Of a stretch of 64,000 nucleotides of DNA, positions 42,723 to 54,201 are shown piece after piece. Location of the stretch: assembly GCA_020740775.1 (NCBI GenBank), contig JAHEWK010000008.1, positions 2,728,001 to 2,792,000 of the forward strand, written 5' to 3'. The position numbers and the translations under genes are program-made. The stretch comes from Ilyonectria destructans (lineage: Eukaryota > Ascomycota > Sordariomycetes > Hypocreales > Nectriaceae). The notes under the pieces are model-generated. The model did not search any database. It saw nothing but the letters and a program-made list of their open reading frames with translations, and was not told the DNA's origin. How positions within the stretch are numbered: the first letter of the stretch is position 1; the number at the start of each line of letters is the position of its first letter.

Positions 42723-45413
42723 TTAACTAGTCCCTGTGTCAAGAGAAGTGTCCATCTGCGGTATGCTGAGAAACTCCGGGTTGAAGTATAAGTCAGCATC
42801 TTCACTGGTATAGTTGCCCGACTCCTCAGCTATGGTGAGTGGTGCCATACTCTGGTCCGTGTTGTACACCGATGCCTGCAAGTCCTTCGCTGGTTCATCA
42901 GGACTTTGAAACAGACTCGCATATCCTAGATTGCTTTGCAAGTAGTTCATCTTTTGTCGTGTCATGCCCGGTGACCCAAATATCCCTTGGGGCATGCTTC
43001 TTCCGGAAAAGGGATTTGCTGCGGATTGAGCAGACGATGAAGATTGACGACGACCCAATTCCTTCCGTCTTCGCCTCCTTGCATTTTCAATACTCATCAT
43101 GACCGAACGCCATTGGTGGCCTCGGCGATGCTTGACGGACGAGTCCCACCGCAGCACTGCACTCTTTTCCACTACTCGCCATGCTTTGTCGGCGTCTCTA
43201 GCTAGCGGCCGGCTGGATAGTTCCGATAAAACAATAGCGAACGCGCGCCATTCATTGTAGCCCCTGGTCAGCCACGCCCATTGTTCGACTCGGGGATCGG
43301 TCCGTAATCGATAAGAATGCGTCATGCACTCTATGGCGTCCCGAAAGACGCGCTGTTTTTGCTGCTCTGTGAGGGAACTCTCTGACCCAAGTGGGTTGAA
43401 AATTAAAAGCCGCAGATCGCAGATTATCGTTCCGATGAACGCACTCGTCAACTGTCAAGATTGGTTAGATTTGAGATTCAGGGATACGGTGGCCAAGCTT
43501 ACATAGTGTAGCGACTCCAGCGACGCCCGATTTCCAGAAAATCTACTGGTGATGTTCTCATGTTGTTTATCAATCCATGCCTCTTTCTCGGCCATTGTCA
43601 TGGACATGAAGCTTTTCCCAGTATCTGGTTGGGTTCTTCGGGTATCGATCATCGTCCGCCACATGTCCGAGGCCCAACAACGAGCTACCGTGAAGGACAT
43701 GTCCGTCATGTCCGTTGACTCGACGGGGTATTCTGTCATACTGGGATAAAGGTCTGAATCGTTTACGTTGAGCGGCGGTTTCGAATCAAAGCTACTAAGC
43801 TCCATACTGGATTTTGATCTCAGTTAGTCCTCGGGCGTGCGGCTGTATCCGGAACTGAGGTATGACTTACAGACTCGGGGAGCATGCGTGATCTTCAGAA
43901 GCCGGCGTATCCAGGATGCAAATGCTCCACCATAAACGTCGACGCATTTCCGTATCGAATGGACTGAGATTGAGCGTGCTTCCATCTCGGTGCATCCCAA
44001 GAGACTGCGCTAGCCTGGCGGCCAAGCCTGTTAGACTCCACGAGTACTTGGGGTCATGAGACCGTAATAGGACCAAGTACAGGACAAATGTTTGCAATGT
44101 AAGGATGTCGTCAGTTTCCATCAGCTTGGAGCGCGCAAGGCAATTGTCTGCGCCGTGTCGAAACCTAGCCACCAGTGCAGATTGCTCAGACCCAAACTGA
44201 ATTTCGCAGGAATCCTCAGAGAGACTATTGACAGCCCCAAAGTAAACCACAAACATCAGCGCTTCTAATGCCGGCGGGAGATTTTGCGGGTTTTGCATGG
44301 CGTCCAGGAGCATCGGTTCGACAGAAGGTACGTGTAAGATAGTTGCGACTGGATGGACGTTGGCCTTGAATAATTGCCAAGCTCGGAGCCTGTGCTGCTG
44401 GGAAGGGTGGAGAGAGCGCAAGTCTTTCTGCTGGGCGCAGCTCGTGAAAATGATGGCGTAGTGTAGGGATGAATCTGATCCCGTTGGAAAGGTCCCATCA
44501 TCGTGATCGGACTCATCGTCACTTATCACGGCGTCGCCCGTGTTCTAGAAGAGCAGAAAATGGTAATTAGCCCGTGTTTACTGCAGTATTGCGACACATG
44601 AGTCCTGGGAATTGTTCAACTTACGTCAGTGTGTAGAGACTCCCAAAACGTGCCGCTGATGTACTTTTGCTGAGCCCCGTCCCTTACCAACTGCCCTGCC
44701 GTTGTCCCATACGGCGACCAAGTTGTCGTACCGCTTCCCTGGACCGGCTCCCCGTCAAACGCGTGGAGACCAGCGCCGTCAGGGGCAGTGGGAGTGGCTT
44801 CGTTGTCTTGAGGAGGCGATTGCTGTCCAATTGGAGTCGGAACCTGCTGCGTCTCAGACTGACCGTTGTCACTGGGATGATCAGAGCGGCGACCCCCGGC
44901 ACTAACGGACCCGACGGACCCGACAGAATGAGGGGGTGTGGGCGCTGGGTGGGGATGATGAGTGTCTCCCGCATATGGACGCGACGGTTGAGGCAGAGGA
45001 GGATGAGATCCTGGAGAGGAGAGAGGAAACAAGGCGCCCTGCTCCATACAATCAACCAGACTCTTGAACATGGGCTCGAGTCGACGCAGCTGTCCCCAGA
45101 TCTGGGCGTCTGCGATTGCTTCTCGCGCTGAAGATTTGCCATCCGGGGGATAGACACACTCAACGCCTGACTTCTTGCAGTGCTGGCATGGCCGCCGCTT
45201 GTCGCATCCTACCTTGCGCCGGCGACAGACCACGCAGACGGTGCGTTGCTTGGGCGAATTCTGGGGTTGCTTTTCTTGTTGGCTCTCGTCTTGCTGGCCT
45301 TCGTCTTGTTGCTGGTGGCCCTGGTCGGCCGTGTTCCAAGCCGAGATGATTGTATCCGCCATCTCCGGCTCACTGGAGGATAATCGCGACTCGATGCTGT
45401 CCGGGGCTTCCAT
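42723..45413 (-). CDS. Zn2Cys6 transcription factor A of a divergent paralogous pair
   Basis: Predicted 831-aa regulator, exons 44625-45413, 43871-44544, 43503-43806 and 42723-43451. A Gln-rich N-terminus precedes the zinc cluster CVVCRRRKVGCDKRRPCQHC (cysteines 60, 63, 70, 76, 79, 86). A long Pro/Ser/His-rich linker follows, then the fungal_trans region (WSLTGLAARLAQSLGMHRDG and EMRRRLWWSICILD). Intron phases and the 304-base third exon are the same as in the partner gene at 47 kb, and the two share blocks such as MTEYP and a terminal RRRKELGRR / ARREALSKR basic helix. The gene sits in the middle of the aromatic cluster and is a candidate pathway regulator. Confidence 0.87.
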
Positions 45414-47072
45414 CGCACCCCAAACATTGAGCGGTTGCGCGACAGGGTATTATTTCGGTCACGTCCGTCTTGGTTCGTGTCTTGGTTCGGGTATAGGATA
45501 GGACTCCGGAGCACTCGGTGAGTTGATTCAGGTGGCAGAATGAAGGCCACAAACGCCCGAGAAATAAAACGATGGATGCAGATTACGGTTAATGTTACAT
45601 GTGATAGATAATAGATAACATCGAAGCGGAGTCGAGATTTCGACGGGCGCATCGAGTCATTAATCTTGAGCACACGCTCATGACAACGCCCATTACCCCA
45701 GATCGGTTGGTAGCGAAGTGCGGGGAAAGGCCCTCGGTATTTCTTAGCGTAACAGTAGTTAGAAAAAGCAAGGGATGATTGGATACTCCAGGTTTTCTCG
45801 CGACGCTAGACGTGTCTAAATTTACTAGCTTTACAAAGCAACTCCTCAAACGAAGCCATCCCAGGGCCGATTCACAGGAGGACACAGTGCCAGAGCAAAC
45901 TGCCAAGGGGCAGCGAATGAGACAATTATCCCCACTAGAAGCAGAACTTTCCAGCTCGCCAGTGCCAGGTCTTTAACGATTACGGACTCCCTTAGTATCA
46001 GAGGATACGTCACTCCTCCTCAATGTTGCTAACGATCTGCATCGTCAAGGCAGATGTGTAGCATCAGGAAATTGGGGACATCCATATTTAATAATGAAGG
46101 AAATCTCATTGGGAGATGACAAGGCGGCGCCCCTTTTCCCTGTGGCGGTGGCTTCGCGTGGCCCAGGCCTTTGGAGTCGAAGGGAGGTCTCGCTCAACTG
46201 ACAAATCAGATGACAAACTCGGCCGGCCAGCCATTTCACGCTCGGATCCTCGGGCTTTCTCGGCCGTCGATGGGCCACGTATATGAGCGACTCTCTACCC
46301 TGAGGAGAACTTGAAATTCAGTAGAAGGAGAGCAGGCAGTCGTCTGTCGGATTTCTTGCAATGCTTTGCCAACTCACAAATGGAGGAGATGAGATTTATC
46401 CGATGAATTTTGGGTCATTGGGAGTCGGATAATTCTTGATCATCCTTCGTCGAAATATGAGGCCGAACTTGCTGGCAGCCCTCCTGGACGGGTCTATGCA
46501 ACAACCCAAGTTTACAGACAGTGCGATGAGAGCGTTTGCGCCGACCAGGCAATTACTTTCAAGGGATAAACCAATGACTCATTGATCAGAGAACTTTAAT
46601 GAGATCTCGAAAATATACAAATTGATGTATTTTGGCGCAAAGAAAGTCCATGTGTAAATGTACATAGATGTGATGATTTAAAGATTACTTCTCAAGGTTA
46701 TGGAGATAATACCAACGGAAATAAAATGACATCAAAAGTCTAGTTAAGGCACAAACCAACATGGCCTCGGATTATCTATCTGTTCTTCAGGTGGTGGTAA
46801 ACACTAACGGGTGGGAGTGGCCGAGGTTTGATGGTAGCTCGGCGACTTCGGCCGGTGGTCTACATCGCCTGATTCTCAGACTCTAGGTGTTCTTTACCTC
46901 CACTAGACCGTGTTACAACGAGTAAAGTCACCCTAGTGTTGAATTCTTGAATAGATGACATGCCGACCGGTTTCCCAGAATCGGCTTCCCTGCCGCGCCC
47001 TCAATTTAGTTTTTGCCTCCGTCACACGTCCATTCTTCCGCTGTCATTTGATTTGGAAACATAATTGGTAAC
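45414..47072. promoter_or_regulatory. Divergent promoter region between the two regulators
   Basis: About 1.66 kb between two divergent paralogous regulators. GTCGGAT occurs at 46346-46352 and 46424-46430, ATCCGAT at about 46399, and a CGG-rich stretch (GGCCGAGG, CTCGGCG, TTCGGCCGG) at 46820-46860. These could support auto- or cross-regulation. No other gene is recognised; frames at 45779-45976 and 46045-46278 have no domain. Confidence 0.45.
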
Positions 47073-49696
47073 ATGTCGAACGCTGATAATACCCCGTCAA
47101 ATGCTCCCCCCGCAACCAATGTCGCATCGAGCCTCGCAGCAAATGCTGGCCCAGTACGACTTAGCAATGCAGGACGCAAACGGCGGTCTTGTGTTACTTG
47201 CAGCAAGCGAAAGGTCAAATGCGACAAACAGCAGCCATGCCACAGTTGCACCAAGATTGGGAGCGAATGTGTCTTCCCGCACATCTCGAACCGGTCACAA
47301 CTTACCCTAACGCCGGAGCTTATGGAGATGCTTCAGAGACTCGAAAGAGTCGTACAAACTCTTGAACCAAGAGAGCAAGAGAGATCCGTTGAGACTTTGC
47401 ATCAGCAATCTAATCCTCAATATGATGACCACCAACAGCCTGTCTCGAGCTTTACCCTGGATACTGCACCTACCATGCCTGTTGCGGAGCACTCCCAGGA
47501 AAACATGGATGTTGGGCCCTTCGATCAAAGCTTTGGCGTTGAGCCCTCGGAGCCGAACATTGACGTCGAGAGCGATACACAGGGCCCGTGGCCAAGCATC
47601 AAAATTCCGAGTGCCTCCTCGAGTTACAAAGAGAGCCCTGGCAGGATTGTCCGCGATCATGGCAGAGATACATACGTCAAGCGATGGTTTTGGGATGAAT
47701 GCAGCACCGAGGTAAGTAAGTATGGTATTTGGCGACCGCAACCTAACATATGTCGCATAGACCAGCAGCGGGTTTACAATGGACGACGACGACTGTCTGG
47801 AAATCCCGGAAGTCCAGGAGCACATGCCGAAATCTACAACGACACTGTGCCCTGGAAGCACTGGTGTTCTCGGGTCCGAATATCCCACCCTTGATCCCAG
47901 AGAGAAGACGCTATATGTCTTATTCGAGCAAAGAATACGGCTTTGGAATATCTACAAGGAAAGGGTAGAGCCACTGACCAAGTTGTTTCATCTACCATCG
48001 CTAGAGCAAGCGGTGATAGGATCCCATCAACAGAACTCTGACAATGGCATGGAATGCGTCCTGTTCGCTATTTTCTACGGAGCCGTAACGAGTCTGGGTG
48101 AAGAGGAATGCGTGACTATATTCCAGGATGGCCAAGCACAAGTCTTACGTCGCATCCGTGAAGAATTGGAACTGAGGCTTTCGGGATCCATGTTGGTACA
48201 CACCAGTGACATCCGACCACTGCAGGCCCTGACTTTGTATCTGGCGTTTCTTCGGCATCATGATCCGCGCATTTCTTGGACTCTGTCAGGCGTGGCTATT
48301 CGGCTGGCGCAAAACTTTGGGCTCCATCGCGAAGACAGTTTGTTCGGACTGTCTAAGTTTGAGATTGAAATGCGACGAAGACTGTGGTGGCAGATTGCTA
48401 TCCTGGATGCCCCTTCCGCAGAGGACTATTCGGGTGAATACAATTTGTAAGGACCTGCTAATATGAGTTGGATTGGTGGTTTGGATGGTAAACTAACACT
48501 ATATACAGGCTCGAAATGGGTACCTTCGATACTCGGTTACCACAGAACCTGAACGACGTACAGTTGGACCCTGAAATGACAGAGTATCCTCCAGAGACGC
48601 GAGGCTTCACTGATATGACGTTCACTTTGGTTCGATGTGAAGTAACCAACATGTATCGCTGCATAGCGGACTCGAGAAAGATATGTGGAAAGATTGGAAA
48701 GAGCTATGCGGATCTCACACCTCGAGAGCGAGCCGACTGGGTCGACGACTGCGAAGCCCAATTCTCGGAACGGTTCCTCCAAGATTCTTCTCCGTCAAAC
48801 GCGCTTCACTGGGTACGTCTGCATATTTAAGCCCCAATCCGACTCTCAGAGCAGCATTCACACCACGTCCTCGTCATGTATTCCTCTAACATGTCAACCA
48901 ATAGGTCACCGCCATACTCTCGCGGATGCTTTTCCACAAGCTTAGGCTCCACGGATGCAATCCACTACGGGACGCAACCGTGATATCCGATGATGATCGT
49001 CAAAGATTATTCCTCGTGGCAGTCGAAGTCATTGAGCTACACTACAAACTTCGGACGGACCCACGAACACGCCCATGGCTGTGGCTCTTCAGCTCCCATA
49101 CGCAGTGGCATGCATTCTCACTTGTCCTTGTATGGCTTCAAATGGATCCTCTTTGTAAGAGCTCACACAGAGCATGGAAGGCAGTCGAGAAGGCCATTGT
49201 CCTCAGATGGGAACATCCATCGTCACTGCTAAGCGGCAGGAAGCCTCAACAATGGCGTTCGGTTATCAGAATGCTGGAAAAGGCTCGGTCAGCGCGCCGA
49301 GAGGCTCTGAGTAAGCGATCCAGGAGAGACTCCCGGCAAGGTTTTAGCGGAGGTAGTCTTGGTTCGTCCTCAACTGCGACCGCCACGAATAACTCCTTCA
49401 ACATTACGAATCATGCGGACCAACCTATGCAGTCTCAACAAAACCCTCAATTTCATGCACAGCAACATCCTACACCTCCACTTCCATTCTCGGACAATTT
49501 GTCATCGGGGATCGAACGGGACATGGTGATGACAAGTCCGGGAAATCTGCAAGATTTAGACGGACCAGGCGATTTCTACATCGGTGATATTCCAGACCTG
49601 CCGCCCTACCCGGATTTTATGTCAATGGATACAGAACTGCCAGGCCCCGATCTTCAAGATGGCGAGGTTTTCTCGTGCTTGGACAATATGCGTTAG
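47073..49696 (+). CDS. Zn2Cys6 transcription factor B of a divergent paralogous pair
   Basis: Predicted 806-aa regulator, exons 47073-47711, 47761-48446, 48509-48812 and 48905-49696. Zinc cluster CVTCSKRKVKCDKQQPCHSC with cysteines 40, 43, 50, 56, 59 and 66; a coiled segment (LMEMLQRLERVVQTLE) follows, as is usual for C6 dimerisation. The fungal_trans region has ISWTLSGVAIRLAQNFGLHR and EMRRRLWWQIAILD. The C-terminus has Gln/Asn-rich and acidic stretches that may activate transcription. Sequence blocks, intron phases (0, 2, 0) and the equal-length third exon show that it and the neighbour arose by duplication. Likely binds CGG half-sites; DNA target is inference. Confidence 0.88.
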
Positions 49697-50179
49697 TTCT
49701 GGGTAGCCTAGAAGAGTGGTGACCTGAGCACGAGCTTTAAGTACATGCTCTCGCCTTGGGTCTTAGATTGCAGACTGCTCGTGCGTCTCACAAACAGCGG
49801 AGCGGTGTAAATCCTCTAAAAGCTTTTTCTCGAATGGACTGTTATTTCTAGAATATTTACGTGCAGAACTTCTTTTCAGTTAATTAAATGACATTCTGAT
49901 GATCGCGATCGAAATAAGATTATATTTGATGCTTTCAAATTTATACTTGGACGATTAGGAAGTCCTTTTGACATCTAACCAATCCTTCGCTGTATGTTAC
50001 GATCTCTTACACATCACAGGCGAAAATTTTGAAGATATCTTGATCTGGTATTTGTGCAGTAACTTACGATCCAAGGTCATGTTACCACGAGCCTTTGTAG
50101 CACAAAGAGAAATCAATAGAGAGCAAAGATGAGATTGAACATGAAGTGCTTCATGAAATAATTTTAAATAAACACCCAT
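49697..50179. other. Convergent 3' region
   Basis: About 480 AT-rich bases between regulator B and the flavin-reductase-like gene, both ending here. No gene recognised. Confidence 0.55.
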
Positions 50180-50926
50180 CTACTCCTCTGTTATCTCCTT
50201 TATCTTCTTATGTATCGCACTGCTCCCTTCCAGTCCCGCATGCGTGGCGTCGTCCATGCCAGGGATTATCATTTCAAACGTCTCCCTAATAACAGCGTAC
50301 TGGAAATAGCCACAGCGAGCGATGGGCTGAGTCTTGCTCACGTCTAATTTCCCATCAGTGAGGACATCGTCACGGATATGCACCGCAACGACTCTACCGA
50401 TGACGATATCGACAGTGCCCATTGGCGGATTCGCGGGCAATCTCAAGGTCGAGTGGTAGACACACTCAAACTTGACGGGACTATCCATGACCATTGGCAC
50501 GCTCTTTCCAGGCAATGCGCGACTCCATTCCTTTGATAGGCCGGCTCGTTCAAACTCGTCGACACCGTATTCGACTTGCTCGGCTGATATGTTCACAGCA
50601 TTGCGCAAGTCCCACGTAGCCAGATTCCAGCAGAATTTGCCAGTGAGTTCGGCATTGCGCACAGTATCTTTTCGCCCCTGGTCAGGCTTCTGGTTGGCCG
50701 AGAACATTACGTAGGGCGGATCGAATGTCAAGTTGTTGAATTGCGAGTAAGGCGCCAGGTTGTGTTTGTCCGGATCCGTTGCTGAGACAGTCGAGATCCA
50801 TCCAATGGGGCGAGGAACAACGCATGCCTTGAAAGGGTCATGTGGAAGGTTATGCGGAATGTTTCCGGCTTCGTTTCCTGGCTGATAAAACATCTTGAGA
50901 TCGAAATAAGTTGTTGATTGATTCAA
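50180..50926 (-). CDS. Flavin reductase-like split-barrel protein
   Basis: Single-exon 248-aa protein of the FMN-binding split-barrel (DIM6/NTAB, flavoredoxin-like) family. Typical segments are VVPRPIGWISTVSATD near residue 38, the NLAPYSQFNNLTFDPP block that lines the flavin, and KDTVRNAELTGKFCWNLA. Members supply reduced flavin to partner monooxygenases or act as flavoprotein oxygenases. In bacteria they often pair with aromatic hydroxylases, which fits this cluster, but the FAD hydroxylase here is of the single-component type, so a true partner is not evident. Divergent from the cupin gene across 504 bases. Confidence 0.83.
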   Translation of the reverse strand: MNQSTTYFDLKMFYQPGNEAGNIPHNLPHDPFKACVVPRPIGWISTVSATDPDKHNLAPYSQFNNLTFDPPYVMFSANQKPDQGRKDTVRNAELTGKFCWNLATWDLRNAVNISAEQVEYGVDEFERAGLSKEWSRALPGKSVPMVMDSPVKFECVYHSTLRLPANPPMGTVDIVIGRVVAVHIRDDVLTDGKLDVSKTQPIARCGYFQYAVIRETFEMIIPGMDDATHAGLEGSSAIHKKIKEITEE

Positions 50927-51430
50927 AATGATGGTTCGGCTTCAATTATGTGGTAACTTGGAAAATCTTTTGTTCCTCAATCATTCCTTGTAAATCCTTT
51001 ATACCAGGATTCAGCAATTAGGGCCATCATTAGCGGGACTGCACACACCAAAGGTTTGCGACAGGTCAATGACGGATTCTTCGGGGTTCACTGAATTAGC
51101 TCCTCCCAAAGCGGAGCCACTTTGGGCTCTTCGTGAGATGCACGCGGACGTCGGCTGACGGACGGGGCAAAAGCCGAGACACAGAAGCTCGGGTTCTGAT
51201 ATCTGCTTTCGCTCATTATCCGCATTCTCCGTCGGGAAATTCGGAGACGGATTCGGCCACCGTCCAGTCACGGTCGAAGAGACTGAGTAATCATGTGATT
51301 TAGGCATAAAACAAACAAATCCATATTATTCTTGCTTATTTCTTTCAAAGAAAAACATTATTCAGCAAAGTATCAATCGATCCAGTTATTCAGAAAATAG
51401 TTTGACCACTCAGATAAATCATATTCCAAA
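50927..51430. promoter_or_regulatory. Bidirectional promoter between flavin-reductase-like and cupin genes
   Basis: About 500 bases shared by two divergent cluster genes. It is rich in CGG/CCG triplets: GACGGATTC at about 51069, CGTCGGCTGACGGACGGGG near 51149, and ATTCGGAGACGGATTCGG near 51239. That is the kind of region Zn2Cys6 factors bind; no exact palindromic site was proven. Confidence 0.5.
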
Positions 51431-52054
51431 ATGGAGGACGACGATGTTGAACTCGGCCCGGGTCGCGCGATACCTACGGATAATATCCCGGTCAATCTCG
51501 TTCCAGCCAAAAATGGCGAAATAATCAAGCTTGGACTCATCACTTGCCGTGTGCTAGAAGATGGATCCCGAACAGGTAGGCTGGGTCGGATAACAGTCCA
51601 AAATCAATCTCCTCGTACCACCACTAAGAAGCAGAATCTTACTGATAATTGCTTGATTGTAGACAACCGCATTGGTGTCGCCGAGTTCACACTCCCGCCC
51701 GGCCTTTCGGGGCCTCCGGCTCACTGGCATGAGATGCATGATGAATGTTTCTTGACAACGCAGGGCACGATTCGCTATCATCTCCCAAAGGCGGATGGCA
51801 CAGAGGACATCATTGACGCAAAGGAGGGCGACTTCGTAACGGTACCGGTTCGAGCGCCGCATACATTCAGCAACCCAACAGACCAGGAGGTCAAGTTCGT
51901 GAATACGTATACCCCCGCGTATTACATCAACTATTTCAAGCTCCTTGGGACATATGTGAAGGAGGGGAAACCAATTTCTCCAAAGGAGCACTTGGATGCG
52001 ATGTCAAATTATGCTACCCTCCCAGTGCCGCGTAAGAAGGCAGAAAAGAAGTAG
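51431..52054 (+). CDS. Cupin-domain protein
   Basis: Predicted 178-aa single-cupin protein in two exons (51431-51575, 51663-52054). Motif 1 is AHWHEMHDECFLTTQG with the His-x-His and Glu metal ligands; motif 2 is GDFVTVPVRAPHTFSN with the last His. This is a complete metal site, so it could be a dioxygenase, isomerase or decarboxylase; small fungal cupins of this type are often uncharacterised members of catabolic clusters. The Lys-rich end (RKKAEKK) is probably cytosolic tail. No signal peptide. Reaction unknown. Confidence 0.84.
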   Translation: MEDDDVELGPGRAIPTDNIPVNLVPAKNGEIIKLGLITCRVLEDGSRTGRLGRITVQNQSPRTTTKKQNLTDNCLIVDNRIGVAEFTLPPGLSGPPAHWHEMHDECFLTTQGTIRYHLPKADGTEDIIDAKEGDFVTVPVRAPHTFSNPTDQEVKFVNTYTPAYYINYFKLLGTYVKEGKPISPKEHLDAMSNYATLPVPRKKAEKK

Positions 52055-52453
52055 TTGAGTAGTTTGTTGGATGATTAGCTAGGATAAGAGCAATTCACAA
52101 CTGACGTATTTGTGTTTATCTTTGCATTGAACCGCCAAGTCTTTTATGTCTGAATAAATTTATACTGAGCTACTTGAAGTGATTATGTTTTGCATAAAGC
52201 CCATTTTCACTCCCATATCACTTTTAGAGGTGAGCGGAGCGACAAATAATACTCAAAGTGCGCGATCAAACCAAGTCGTTCAGATTTTTGGAGCACATCC
52301 GTGCCGTGTATGATTTTCTTATGATTTATATGAATCATAAGATGGAGGTTGAGTGTGGCACGTCTGGAGCATATGATCTCTACATGTAGTTCAAGACATG
52401 GCAAATGGATTTTAGGGGTCCAAGTAGTGAATACCACTCAATAGTATCAAGTA
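52055..52453. other. Convergent 3' region
   Basis: About 400 AT-rich bases between the cupin and P450 stops. Nothing recognised. Confidence 0.55.
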
Positions 52454-54201
52454 CTACACTCTAGCCAAGTCTCTGGAGCTAATGTTCGCCGCAAAATTGA
52501 CTGGTTTCACAAACCAACAATTCATAGCTGTCCATGGAGCATTCTCGCGAAGCTCAAAATTGAACTTGTAGATCAACTGAGGAATAAGCTTAGATATTTC
52601 CAAGATAGAGATATGCCTTCCGATGCATGTTCGAGAACCTACTCCAAACTATAGACTAGTTAGATTCAAAAACTTGTGAGAGAAGTATGCAAAATGTGAA
52701 CAGTTACTTACAGGTATCCAGTGTCGGTTCATGGTGGCTAACAGCTCCGTGTCTGTTGTCAGCCATCGCTCAGGTCTGAACTCGTCTACATCTTCGCCAA
52801 AAATAGAGCTGTGGTGGTGTTCGACCCAACTGTTGACGCCGACTATCGTCTAAGAATAACAGTCAGTTATCGGTTTACTACGTGTGAAAGGTCCCACTCA
52901 CTCCTTCGGGGAAGAATTTCCCACATATGGTTGCGCCTCCTTCAGGGACAACTCTCTCCAGCGGCAACCCAGTCGCAGGATGTAGTCTTAGCGCCTCTTT
53001 GATAACTGCCTGCAAGTATGGAAGTTGCAGACTTTCTTGGAAGCTGAAACGCTTGGACGTGCCAGTACGATCAAGAAAGCAGGCGTCAACCTCATCGCGT
53101 AGCCTTTTCAGTGTCTGCGGATGGCGGAGTAGCAGATAAAGAATCGCACTCAGGCTGATTGCTGTAGTATCAGAGCCTGCAACCATGTTTGAAACACAGC
53201 CTGCAAGAACGTGATAATTTGTGAAAGACACCGGATCTTCTGAATGCTTGGCGAGGAACTTTGAAAGGAAATCATTGGTGCCTTGCTGTTCAAAAGGTTC
53301 CATGTGATCTTCTGTGCCCAGTGCTTTCGGTCTGGATTTATGCTCTGCCAGACATTCTTTGGTAAACTCGATGATGTACTTCCTGCCTGTGCCCCGTTTC
53401 CCGCGTCGGTTTCTAATTGGTGCGAGATAGGGGTGGAGGTAAGAGTAGATTCCAATCACCGTAGCGTAGAACAGATGGTTTTCGAGGTTCTTGATAATCT
53501 CTCCGATATCTTGTCCTTGATCAAGGAACCCCAGTCGCTTCGAGTACGTAATCATCCCGATCACGTCAAAGGCGTAGCATTGGAACCAATGCCCCATATC
53601 AACAGGTTCGGCAGCCGCTCCTCCATCACTCATCTCAGAGAGCTTCTGGCTGAAGAGATCCGCACACTCGTCAACATAGTGCTCGTAATGAACTAGCGAA
53701 GACATGCTGTATGTGCTCTGGTAGAGGCGACGATTCACCCCGTGACGCTTCTCGTCTTTGTCTGAAAAGAGGGCCCAGTTATGCGGATTAGGGTCTCCCC
53801 AGGTGTCGTACCAAGAAGACTTGGGAAATGCACGACCATGTCCATATATGGCTTTGGTGGCAAGAGGGTCGCATATGCTATATCTATTTGGGCCATATCG
53901 AATAATCGGTCCTATTGAGATTAGTCCCACTAACATATGGTGATATGAGGGCTTCTAGGTACAATTGCGCCATAAACAAAGAAGGATTCGTAAAGTGCTT
54001 ACCATGTTTTCTATGTAGGTCGATATTATCCCACTGGAAATGACCTTTTTTGATCCTCCAGACATACCACAGGTCGGTGAAACGCGCAAGGAAGGGGCCC
54101 GGGACTGATGCCAGTGGGGAAACAAGCATACGGTAGAGCCAGACGACGGCCTGTACTGCAATGCCAAAGGCCGCGATGGCGAGGGGAATTTGCCAGTGCA
54201 T
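52454..54201 (-). CDS. Cytochrome P450 monooxygenase
   Basis: Predicted 513-aa membrane-anchored P450, exons 54003-54201, about 52902-53911, 52712-52849 and 52454-52648. The N-terminus MHWQIPLAIAAFGIAVQAVV is the ER anchor, followed by the hinge SVPGPFLARFTDLW. Family motifs: I-helix AGSDTT, ExxR KEALRLHP, and the heme loop FGVGSRTCIG with Cys457. The sequence style is that of fungal CYP families often called pisatin-demethylase or benzoate-hydroxylase-like. It would hydroxylate or demethylate a pathway substrate with NADPH-P450 reductase. The exon 2/3 boundary is placed from the reading frame and may be off by a base. It lies next to a palindromic ATCCGAC/GTCGGAT promoter site. Confidence 0.88.
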
